Positions 1 to 10,948 of a DNA stretch of 64,000 nucleotides are shown piece after piece (the first letter of the stretch is position 1; the number at the start of each line of letters is the position of its first letter). Position numbers and translations under genes: made by a program. The stretch comes from Anthonomus grandis grandis. Taxonomy: Eukaryota; Arthropoda; Insecta; Coleoptera; Curculionidae. The stretch lies in the NCBI RefSeq assembly GCF_022605725.1, contig NC_065564.1:10518698-10582697 (forward strand). Direction: 5' to 3'. Under the pieces are notes generated by a model, which was given only the letters and a program-made list of their open reading frames with translations, did not search any database and was not told the origin of the DNA.

Positions 1-482
1 TTTTAGATATAATTTGATTAACTCTAAATAATTTTTTAAAATATTTTGATATATTGTGTTTATAAAAAATAGTCATATCTCACTCAATTACGGTTATCTA
101 TTACTCAAATTTATTTTAAATTTAATATTTAGGTTATACAAGATGACCCAAATGATCCTTTTTAAGTTTTAGATATAACCAGGGTTAAGAAAATAGAACA
201 ATTAATCATTATAGCATTGTCCGATTTGATTCCAATTTAATTTTTGAGGTACATTTGATGTACTGTAAATTATTTTTAAAATTTTTCTGATGTATTGTTT
301 TTAAAAAAAAAATCGTATTTCACTCTATTACTGTTATCTATTATTCGAATAATATTTAAATTTACTATTTCGCATATACAAGATCGCCAAATGATGTTTT
401 TTACGGTTTGAACACAACCAGAATTAAGAAAATATAATAACTAATAGCGTTAGCGATTGTTCCGATTTAATTTTAATTCAAT

Positions 483-723
483 TTTTAGATATAATTTGAT
501 TACCTCTAAATAATTTTTTAAAATATTTTTATGTATTGTGTTTATAAAAAATAGTCATATCTCACTCAATTACGGTTATCTATTATTCAATTTTATTTTA
601 CAATTAATATTTAGGTTAAACAAGATGACTCAAATAATCCTTTTTAAGTTTTGGACATAACCAAGGTTAAGAAAATAAAACAATTAATCATTATAGCATT
701 GTCCGATTTGATTCCAATTTAAT
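483..723. repeat. Reference A-type satellite monomer (241 bp)
   Basis: Example of a full A monomer, running from TTTTAGATATAATTTGATT to just before TTTTGAGGTACATTTG. Diagnostic features are GTGTTTATAAAAAATAGTC, TCACTCAATTACGGTTATC, a C or T before AAAT after CTATTATT, CAAGATGACTCAAATAATCC, and AACCAGGGTTAAG (here AACCAAGG). At least three A subtypes occur across the window. One has GGTTAAACAAGATGACTC, one has GGTTATACAAGATGACCC, and one has TTTCGGTTATGCAAGATGA, often followed by GAACGGTTAATC and GCTTTGTCC. Confidence 0.9.
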
Positions 724-964
724 TTTTGAGGTACATTTGATGTACTGTAAATTATTTTTAAAATTTTTCTGATGTATTGTTTTTAAAAAAAAAATCGTAT
801 TTCACTCTATTACTGTTATCTATTATTCGAATATTATTTAAATTTACTATTTCGCATATACAAGATCGCCAAATGATGTTTTTTACGGTTTGAACACAAC
901 CAGAATTAAGAAAATATAATAACTAATAGCGTTAGCGATTGTTCCGATTTAATTTTAATTCAAT
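724..964. repeat. Reference B-type satellite monomer (241 bp)
   Basis: Example of a full B monomer, running from TTTTGAGGTACATTTG to the next TTTTAGATATAATTTG. Diagnostic features are TTTCTGATGTATTG, TCACTCTATTACTGTTATC, the short palindrome ATTCGAAT, ATTTCGCATATACAAGATC, and TTACGGTTTGAACACAACC. Two B subtypes occur. One has GATCGCCAAATGATG with GCGTTAGCGATTGTTCCG. The other has GATAGTCAAATGATG, TTTTGCGG, GCGTTGGCGATTG and CCGATATGATGTC, and is normally followed by TTTTTTGATATAATTTG. Confidence 0.9.
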
Positions 965-1876
965 TTTTAGATATAATTTGATTAACTCTAAATAATTTTT
1001 TAAAATATTTTGATGTATTGTGTTTATAAAAAATAGTCATATCTCACTCAATTACGGTTATCTATTATTCAAATTTATTTTTAAATTAATATTTCGGTTA
1101 TGCAAGATGACCCAAATGATCCTTTTTAAGTTTTGGACATAACCAGGGTTAAGAAAATAGAACGGTTAATCATTATAGCTTTGTCCGATTGGATTCCAAT
1201 TTAATTTTTGAAGTTCATTTGATGTACGGTAAATTATTTTTAATATTTTTCTTATAAATTGTTTTTTAAAAAAATAATTATATCTCACTCTATTACTGTT
1301 ATCTATTATTCGAATATAATTTAAATTTACTATTTCGCATATACAAGATAGCCAAATGATGTTTTTTTACGGTTTGAACACAACCAGAGTTAAGAAAATA
1401 TAATAACTAATAGCGTTAGCGATTGTTCCGAATTAATTTTAATTCAATTTTTAGATATAATTTGATTAACTCTAAATATTTTTTTAAAATTTTTCTGATG
1501 TATTATTTTAAAAAAAAATAATCATATTTCACTCTATTACTGTTATCTATTATTCGAATATTATTTAAATTTACTATTTCGCATATACAAGATTGCCAAA
1601 TGATGTTTTTTACGGTTTGAACACAACCAGAAATAAGAAAATATAATAACTAATAGCGTTAGCGATTGTTCCGAATTAATTTTAATTCAATTTTTTGATA
1701 TAATTTGTTTAACCCTAAATAATTTTTTAAAATATTTTGATGTATTGTGTTCAAAAAAAAATAGTAATACCTCACTCAATTACGGTTATCTTATATTCAA
1801 ATCTATTTTAAAATTAATATTTCGGTTATGCAAGATGACCCAAATGATCCTTTTTAAGTTTTGGACATAACCTGGG

Positions 1877-3329
1877 TTAAAAAAATAGAACAATTAATCA
1901 TTATAGCATTGTCCGATTTGATTCCAATTTAATTTTTGAAGTCCATTTGATGTACTGTAAATTATTTTTAAAATTTTTCTGATGTATTGTTTTAAAAAAA
2001 AATAATCATATTTCACTCTATTACTGTTATCTATTATTCGAATGTAATTTAAATTTACTATTTCGCATATACAAGATCGCCAAACGATGTTTTTTACGGT
2101 TTGAACACAATCAGAATTAAGAAAATATAATAACTAATAGCGTTAGCGATTGTTCCGATTTAATTTTAATTCAATTTTTAGATATAATTTGATTAACTCT
2201 AAATAATTTTTTAAAATATTTTGATGTATTGTGTTTATAAAAAATAGTCATATCTCACTCAATTACGGTTATCTATTATTCAAATTTATTTTTAAATTAA
2301 TATTTAGGTTAAACAAGATGACTCAAATAATCCATTTTAAGTTTTGGACATAACCAGGGTTAAGAAAATAAAACAATTAATCATTATAGCATTGTCCGAT
2401 TGGATTCCAATTTAATTTTTAAAGTTCATTTGATGTACTGTAAATTATTTTTAAAATTTCTCTTATGAATTGTTTTTTAAAAAAATAATTATAGCTCACT
2501 CTATTACTGTTATCTATTATTCGAATATAATTTAAATTTACTATTTCGCATATAGAAGATCGCAAATGATGTTTTTTACGGTTTGAACACAACCAGAATT
2601 AAGAAAATATAATAACTAATAGCGTTAGCGATTGTTCCGATTTAATTTTAATTCAATTATTAGATATAATTTGATTAACTCTAAATAATTTTTTAAAATA
2701 TTTTGATGTATTGTGTTTATAAAAAATAGTCATATCTCACTCAATTACAGTTATCTATTATTCAAATTTATTTTTAAATTAATATTTAGGTTAAACAAGA
2801 TGACTCAAATAATCCTTTTTAAGTTTTGGACATAACCAGGGTTAAGAAAATAAAACAATTAATCATTATAGCATTGTCCGATTGGATTCCAATTTAATTT
2901 TTGAAGTTCATTTGATGTACTTTAAATTAATTTTTTTGAAAATTTTTCTGATGTATTGTTTTTAAAAAAAAATAATCATATTTTATTCTATTACTGTTAT
3001 CTATTATTCGAATATTATTTAAATTTACTATTTCGCATATACAAGATCGCCAAATGATGTTTTTTACGGTTTGAACACAACCAGAATTAAGAAAATGTAA
3101 TAACTAATAGCGTTGGCGATTGTTCCGATATGATGTTAATTTAATTTTTTCATATAATTTGTTTAACCCTAAATAATTTTTTAAAATATTTTGATGTATT
3201 GTGTTTAAAAAAAATTGTAATATCTCACTCAATTACGGGTATCTATTATTCAAATCTATTTTAAAATTAATATTTCGGTTATGCAAGATGACCCAAATGA
3301 TCCTTTTTACGTTTTGGACATAACCTGGA
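1877..3329. repeat. 1,453-bp segmental duplication, copy 1
   Basis: Six monomers (three dimers), repeated directly downstream at an offset of 1,453 bp. Rare private variants fix the offset: CGAATGTAATTT with CCAAACGATG at about 2,039 and 3,492, and TGATGTTAATTT with TTTTTTCATATAA at 3,131 and 4,584. Before about 1,877 the two alignments diverge (CTGGGTTAA against CTGGATTAA, and TTAAGTT against TTACGTT). Ends are accurate to a few tens of bases. Confidence 0.85.
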
Positions 3330-4803
3330 TTAAAAAAATAGAACAATTAATCATTATAGCATTGTCCGATTTGATTCCAATTTAATTTTTGAAGTCCATT
3401 TGATGTACTGTAAATTATTTTTAAAATTTTTCTGATGTATTGTTTTAAAAAAAAATAATCATATTTCACTCTATTACTGTTATCTATTATTCGAATGTAA
3501 TTTAAATTTACTATTTCGCATATACAAGATCGCCAAACGATGTTTTTTACGGTTTGAACACAATCAGAATTAAGAAAATATAATAACTAATAGCGTTAGC
3601 GATTGTTCCGATTTAATTTTAATTCAATTTTTAGATATAATTTGATTAACTCTAAATAATTTTTTAAAATATTTTGATGTATTGTGTTTATAAAAAATAG
3701 TCATATCTCACTCAATTACGGTTATCTATTATTCAAATTTATTTTTAAATTAATATTTAGGTTAAACAAGATGACTCAAATAATCCATTTTAAGTTTTGG
3801 ACATAACCAGGGTTAAGAAAATAAAACAATTAATCATTATAGCATTGTCCGATTGGATTCCAATTTAATTTTTAAAGTTCATTTGATGTACTGTAAATTA
3901 TTTTTAAAATTTCTCTTATGAATTGTTTTTTAAAAAAATAATTATAGCTCACTCTATTACTGTTATCTATTATTCGAATATAATTTAAATTTACTATTTC
4001 GCATATAGAAGATCGCAAATGATGTTTTTTACGGTTTGAACACAACCAGAATTAAGAAAATATAATAACTAATAGCGTTAGCGATTGTTCCGATTTAATT
4101 TTAATTCAATTATTAGATATAATTTGATTAACTCTAAATAATTTTTTAAAATATTTTGATGTATTGTGTTTATAAAAAATAGTCATATCTCACTCAATTA
4201 CAGTTATCTATTATTCAAATTTATTTTTAAATTAATATTTAGGTTAAACAAGATGACTCAAATAATCCTTTTTAAGTTTTGGACATAACCAGGGTTAAGA
4301 AAATAAAACAATTAATCATTATAGCATTGTCCGATTGGATTCCAATTTAATTTTTGAAGTTCATTTGATGTACTTTAAATTAATTTTTTTGAAAATTTTT
4401 CTGATGTATTGTTTTTAAAAAAAAATAATCATATTTTATTCTATTACTGTTATCTATTATTCGAATATTATTTAAATTTACTATTTCGCATATACAAGAT
4501 CGCCAAATGATGTTTTTTACGGTTTGAACACAACCAGAATTAAGAAAATGTAATAACTAATAGCGTTGGCGATTGTTCCGATATGATGTTAATTTAATTT
4601 TTTCATATAATTTGTTTAACCCTAAATAATTTTTTAAAATATTTTGATGTATTGTGTTTAAAAAAAATTGTAATATCTCACTCAATTACGGGTATCTATT
4701 ATTCAAATCTATTTTAAAATTAATATTTCGGTTATGCAAGATGACCCAAATGATCCTTTTTACGTTTTGGACATAACCTGGATTAAAAAAATAGAACAAT
4801 TAA
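3330..4803. repeat. 1,453-bp segmental duplication, copy 2
   Basis: Near-identical tandem copy of about 1,877-3,329. The match ends near 4,804, where this copy reads TAATTATTATAGCAACG and the other TAATCATTATAGCATTG. The near identity implies a recent unequal exchange. Confidence 0.85.
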
Positions 4804-5999
4804 TTATTATAGCAACGTCCGATTGGATTCCAATTTAATTATTGATGTTCATTTGATGTACTGTAAATTATTTTTAAAATTTCTCTTATGAATTGTTTTT
4901 AAAAAAAAATAATTATAGCTCACTTTATTACTGCTATCTATTATTCGAATATAATTTAAATTTACTATTTCGCATATACAAGATCACCAAATGATGTTTT
5001 TTACGGTTTGAACACAATCAGAATTAAGAAAATATAATAACTAATAGCGTTAGCGATTGTTCCGATTTAACTTTAGTTCAATTTTTAGATATAATTTGAT
5101 TAACTCTAAATAATTTTTTAAAATATTTTGATGTATTGTGTTTAAAAAAATAGTCATATCTCACTCAATTACGGTTATCTATTATTTAAATTTATTTTAC
5201 AATTAATATTTAGGTTAAACAAGATGACTCAAATAATCCTTTTTAAGTTTTGGACATAACCAGGGTTAAGAAAATAAAACAATTAATCATTATAGCATTG
5301 TCCGATTTGTTTCCAATTTAATTTTTGAAGTTCATTTGATGTACTGTAAATTATTTTTAAAATTTCTCTTATGAATTGTTTTTTAAAAAAAATAATTATA
5401 GCTTACTCTATTACTGTTATCTATTATTCGAATATAATTTAAATTTACTATTTCGCTTATACAAGATAGCCAAATGATGTTTTTTACGGTTTGAACACAA
5501 CCAGAATTAAGAAAATATAATAACTAAAAGCGTTAGCGATTGTTCCGATTTAATTTTAATTCAATTTTTAGATATAATTTGATTTACTCTAAATAATTTT
5601 TTAAAATATTTTGATGTACTGTGTTTATAAAAAATAGTCATATCTCACTCAATTACGGTTATCTATTATTCAAATTTATTTTTAAATGAATATTCAGGTT
5701 ATACAAGATGACCCAAATAATCCTTTTTAAGTTTTAGACATAACCAGGGTTAAGAAAATAGAACAATTAATCATTATAGCTTTGTCTGATTTGATTCCAA
5801 TTTAATTTTTGAAGTTCATTTGATGTACTGTAAATTATTTTTAATATTTTTCTTATGAATTTTTTTTTAAAAAAATATTTATAGCTCACTCTATTACTGT
5901 TATCTATTATTCGAATATAATTTAAATTTACTATTTCGCATATACAAGATAGTCAAATGACGTTTTTTGCGGTTTGAACACAACCAGAGTTAAGAAAAT

Positions 6000-8900
6000 G
6001 TAATAACTAATAGCGTTGGCGATTGTTCCGATATGATGTCAATTTAATTTTTTGATATAATTTGTTTAACCCTAAATAATTTTTTAAAATATTTTGATGT
6101 ATTGTGTTTATAAAAAATAGTCATATCTCACTCAATTACGGTTATCTATTATTTAAATTCATTTTTAAATTAATATTTAGGTTATACAAGATGACCCAAA
6201 TGATCCTTTTTAAGTTTTAGACATAACCAGGGTTAAGAAAATAGAACAATTAATCATTATAGCATTATCCGATTTGTTTCCAATTTAATTTTTGAAGTTT
6301 ATTTGATGTACTGTAAATTATTTTTAAAATTTTTCTTAAAAATTGATTTTTAAAAAAATAATTATATCTCACTCAATTACGGTTATCTATTATTCAAATT
6401 TATTTTAAAATTAATATTTCGGTTATGCAAGATGACCCAAATGATCCTTTTTAAGTTTTGGACATAACCAGGGTTAAGAAAATAGAACGGTTAATCATTA
6501 TAGCTTTGTCCGATTGGATTCCAGTTTAATTTTTGAAATTCATTTGATGTACGGTAAATTATTTTTAATATTTTTCTTATAAATTGTTTTTTAAAAAAAT
6601 AATTATATCTCACTCAATTACGGTTATCTATTATTCAAATTTATTTTAAAATTAATATTTCGGTTATGCAAGATGACCCAAATGATCCTTTTTAAGTTTT
6701 GGACATAACCAGGGTTAAGAAAATAGAACGGTTAATCATTATAGCTTTGTCCGATTGGATTCCAGTTTAATTTTTGAAATTCATTTGATGTACTGTAAAT
6801 TATTTTTAAACTTTCTCTTATGAATTGTTTTTTTAAAAAATATTTATAGCTCACTCTATTACTGTTATCTATTATTCGAATATAATTTAAATTTACTATT
6901 TCGCATATACAAGATAGTCAAATGATGTTTTTTGCGGTTTGAACACAACCAGAGTTAAGAAAATGTAATAACTAATAGCGTTGGCGATTGTTCCGATATG
7001 ATGTCAATTTAATTTTTTGATATAATTTGTTTAACCCTAAATAATTTTTTAAAATATTTTGATGTATTGTGTTTAAAAAAAATAGTCATATCTCACTCAA
7101 TTACGGTTATCTATTATTCAAATTTATTTTAAATTTAATATTTAGGTTAAACAAGATGACTCAAATAATCCTTTTTAAGTTTTGGACATAACCAGGGTTA
7201 AGAAAATAAAACAATTAATCATTATAGCATTTTCCGATTGGATTCCAATTTAATTTTTGAAGTTCATTTGATGTACTGTAAATTATTTTTAAAATTTTTC
7301 TTATGAATTGTTTTTTAAAAAAAATATTATATCTCACTCTATTACTGTTATCTATTATTCGAATAATATTAAAATTTGCTATTTCGCATATACAAGATCG
7401 CCAAATGATGTTTTTTACGGTTTGAATACAACCAGAATTAAGAAAATATAATAACTAAAAGCGTTAACGATTGTTCCGATTTAATTTTAATTCAATTTTT
7501 AGATATAATTTGATTAACTCTAAATAATTTTTTTAAATATTTTGATGTATTGTGTTTATAAAAAATAGTCATATCTCACTCAATTACGGTTATCTATTAT
7601 TTAAATTCATTTTTAAATTAATATTTAGGTTATACAAGATGACCCAAATGATCCTTTTTAAGTTTTAGACATAACCAGGGTTAAGAAAATAGAACAATTA
7701 ATCATTATAGCATTATCCGATTTGTTTCCAATTTAATTTTTGAAGTTTATTTGATGTACTGTAAATTATTTTTAAAATTTTTCTTATGAATCGTTTTTTA
7801 AAAAAATAATTATATCTCACTCAAGTACCGTTATCTATTATTCAAATTTATTTTAAAATTAATATTTCGGTTATGCAAGATGACCCAAATGATCCTTTTT
7901 AAGTTTTGGACATAACCAGGGTTAAGAAAATAGAACGGTTAATCATTATAGCTTTGTCCGATTGGATTCCAATTTAATTTTTGAAGTTCATTTGATGTAC
8001 TGTAAATTATTTTTAAAATTTCTCTTATGAATTGTTTTTTAAAAAAATATTTATAGCTCACTCTATTACTGTTATCTATTATTCGAATATAATTTAAATT
8101 TACTATTTCGCATATACAAGATAGTCAAATGATGTTTTTTGCGGTTTGAACACAACCAGTGTTAAGAAAATGTAATAACTAATAGCGTTGGCGATTGTTC
8201 CGATATGATGTCAATTTAATTTTTTGATATAATTTGTTTAACCCTAAATAATTTTTTAAAATATTTTGATGTATTGTGTTTAAAAAAAATAGTCATATCT
8301 CACTCAATTACGGTTATCTATTATTCAAATTTATTTTAAATTTAATATTTAGGTTAAACAAGATGACTCAAATAATCCTTTTTAAGTTTTGGACATAACC
8401 AGGGTTAAGAAAATAAAACAATTAATCATTATAGCATTTTCCGATTGGATTCCAATTTAATTTTTGAAGTTCATTTGATGTACTGTAAATTATTTTTAAA
8501 ATTTTTCTTATGAATTGTTTTTTAAAAAAAACATTATATCTCACTCTATTACTGTTATCTATTATTCGAATATTATTAAAATTTGCTATTTCGCATATAC
8601 AAGATCGCCAAATGATGTTTTTTACGGTTTGAACACAACCAGAATTAAGAAAATATAATAACTAAAAGCGTTAACGATTGTTCCGATTTAATTTTAATTC
8701 AATTTTTAGATATATTTTGATTAACTCTAAATAATTTTTTTAAATATTTTGATGTATTGTGTTTATAAAAAATAGTCATATCTCACTTAATTACGGTTAT
8801 CTATTATTCAAATTTATTTTAAAATTAGTATTTCGGTTATGCAAGATGACCCAAATGATCCTTTTTAAGTTTTGGACATAACCAGGGTTAAGAAAATAGA
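6000..8900. repeat. About 1,448-bp tandem duplication with one extra monomer
   Basis: Two consecutive segments share unusual variants, including TATTTAAATTCATTTTT at 6,149 and 7,597 and the hybrid-monomer sequence ATTATATCTC at 6,361 and 7,809, an offset of 1,448 (six monomers). Further downstream the offset falls to 1,207 (GATAGTCAAATGATG near 6,912 and 8,119; GCATTTTCCGATTGG near 7,228 and 8,435). The reason is that the first segment holds a near-identical 241-bp monomer duplication at 6,361-6,601 and 6,602-6,842. End positions are approximate. Confidence 0.7.
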
Positions 8901-10601
8901 ACGGTTAATCATTATAGCTTTGTCCGATTGGATTCCAATTTAATTTTTGAAGTTCATTTGATGTACGGTAAATTATTTTTAATATTTTTCTTATAAATTG
9001 TTTTTTAAAAAAATAATTATATCTCACTCAATTACGGTTATCTATTATTCAAATTTATTTTAAAATTAATATTTCGGTTATGCAAAATGACCCAAATGAT
9101 CCTTTTTAAGTTTTGGACATAACCAGGGTTAAGAAAATAGAACGGTTAATCATTATAGCTTTGTCCGATTGGATTCCAATTTAATTTTTGAAGCTCATTT
9201 GATGTACTGTAAATTATTTTTAATATTTTTCTTATGAATTGTTTTTAAAAAAAATAATTATATCTCACTCTATTACTGTTATCTATTATTCGAATATAAT
9301 TTAAATTTACTATTTCGCTTATACAAGATAGCCAAATGATGTTTTTTACGGTTTGAACACAAGCAGAATTAAGAAAATATAATAACTAATAGCGTTAGCG
9401 ATTGTTCCGATTTAATTTTAATTCAATTTTTAGATATAATTTGATTAACTCTAAATAATTTTTTTAAATATTTTGATGTATTGTGTTTAAAAAAAATAGT
9501 AATACCTCACTCAATTACGGTTATCTATTATTCAAATTTATTTTAAAATTAATATTTCGGTTATGCAAAATGACCCAAATGATCCTTTTTAAGTTTTGGA
9601 CATAACCAGGGTTAAGAAAATAGAACGGTTAATCATTATAGCTTTGTCCGATTTGATTCCAATTTAATTTTTGAAGTTCGTTTGATGTACTGTAAATTAT
9701 TTTTAATATTTTTCTTATGAATTGTTTTTTAAAAAAATATTTATAGCTCACTCTATAACTGTTATCTATTATTCGAATATAATTTAAATTTACTCTTTCG
9801 CATATACAAGATAGTCAAATGATGTTTTTTGTGGTTTGATCACAACCAGAGTTAAGAAAATGTATTAACTAATAGCGTTGGCGATTGTTCCGATATGATG
9901 TCAATTTAATTTTTTGATATAATTTGTTTAACCCTAAATAATTTTTTAAAATATTTTGATGTATTGTGTTTAAAAAAAATAGTAATACCTCACTCAATTA
10001 CGGTTATCTATTATTCAAATTTATTTTAAAATTAATATTTCGGTTATGCAAGATGACCCAAATGATCCTTTTTAAGTTTTAGACATAACCAGGGTTAAGA
10101 AAATAGAACAATTAATCATTATAGCATTGTCCGATTTGATTCCAATTTAATTTTTGAGGTTCATTTGATGTACTGTAAATTATTTTAAAAATTTTTCTGA
10201 TGTATTGTTTTTAAAAAAAATAATCGTATTTCACTCTATTACTGTTATCTATTATTCGAATATTATTTAAATTTACTATTTCGCATATAGAAGATCGCCA
10301 AATGATGTTTTTTACGGTTTGAACACAACCAGAATTAAAAAAATATAATAACTAATAGCGTTAGCGATTGTTATGATTTAATTTTAATACAATTTTTAGA
10401 TATAATTTGATTAACTCTAAATAATTTTTTAAAATATTTTGATGTATTGTATTTAAAAAAAATAGTCATATCTCACTCAATTACGGTTATCTATTATTCA
10501 AATTTATTTTAAAATTAATATTTATGTTAAATAAGATGACTCAAATAATCCTTTTTAAGTTTTGGACATAACCAGGGTTAAGAAAATAAAACAATTAATC
10601 A

Positions 10602-10948
10602 CATCTTGGGGTTATTTTTTGGGGTCTTTTTTCGCCTCGTCTGTCCTCTCTCCTTGCGCTCGTCCGTTGTCGCACTGCCGCTGCCTGTCTTAAAATCTTA
10701 GGTTAATTAATTCTATATCTTACTTTGCATTCCTATATAAAAACGTTATTTTTATTTTTGTAAAATTGTTTCTGTAAATTGTTAAGGGCTTTTTCATCCC
10801 TTCTTTGCTTGTGCTAACTAGGGAAAACGGTTTTATAATCGAGAGAATAGTCCTATTTGTCAATGTAATTTTTTTTTCTCTTTGTAATTTTTATTGACCT
10901 ATAAAACTGTACATTTTGACAAATAAACCATTTTTGATTTGATTTGAT
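10602..10948 (+). mobile_element. 3'-terminal fragment of a non-LTR retrotransposon
   Basis: A 347-bp block unrelated to the satellite. It contains a GC-rich stretch at about 10,633-10,690 (CGCCTCGTCTG, GCACTGCCGCTGCC). It ends with a polyadenylation signal AATAAA at 10,922-10,927 and a short pentamer tail, TTTGATTTGATTTGATT, a form typical of LINE 3' ends. The interrupted satellite would read AATTAATCATTATAGC, and the insert sits between AATCA and TTATAGC. No clear target-site duplication is visible. A frame of about 34 codons runs open from the 5' edge to a TAA at 10,704-10,706 and could be an ORF C-terminus, but this is weak. The clade is not recognised. A SINE is less likely, since I see no tRNA-like A or B box. 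Confidence 0.7.
10922..10927 (+). promoter_or_regulatory. Polyadenylation signal of the LINE fragment
   Basis: AATAAA lies about 20 bp before the end of the insert and is followed by the TTTGA-repeat tail. This sets the element on the + strand. Confidence 0.6.

Larger units (their letters stand above)
1..10601. repeat. AT-rich dimeric satellite array, segment 1
   Basis: Continuous tandem repeat with no gene in it. The motif TTTTAGATATAATTTGATT recurs at 1, 483 and 965, giving a 482-bp period. Each period holds two related halves of about 241 bp. A monomers contain TCACTCAATTACGGTTATC and CATAACCAGGGTTAAG. B monomers contain TCACTCTATTACTGTTATC, TATTTCGCATATACAAGAT and ACACAACCAGAATTAAG. The halves align along their whole length, so the dimer descends from a duplicated monomer. 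Units here differ from one another at scattered sites and include local duplications near 1.9-4.8 kb and 6.0-8.9 kb. Every frame is broken often by stops. Family name and chromosomal location cannot be read from the sequence; pericentromeric or other heterochromatin is the usual setting for such arrays. Confidence 0.97.

Noticed and set aside
483..560. TATA-like strings and T/A tracts as promoters
   Set aside because: In sequence this AT-rich such strings are expected everywhere, and nothing downstream is a gene.
3166..3180. AACCCTAAA, similar to a telomere-repeat unit (CCCTAAA)
   Set aside because: It occurs once per dimer as part of the monomer (TTAACCCTAAATAATT) and never in tandem. Neither TTAGG nor TTTAGGG arrays are present.
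10602..10948. SINE interpretation of the insert
   Set aside because: No tRNA- or 5S-like promoter boxes at its 5' end. The AATAAA plus short-repeat tail suits a LINE 3' end better, although a LINE-derived SINE tail cannot be fully excluded.
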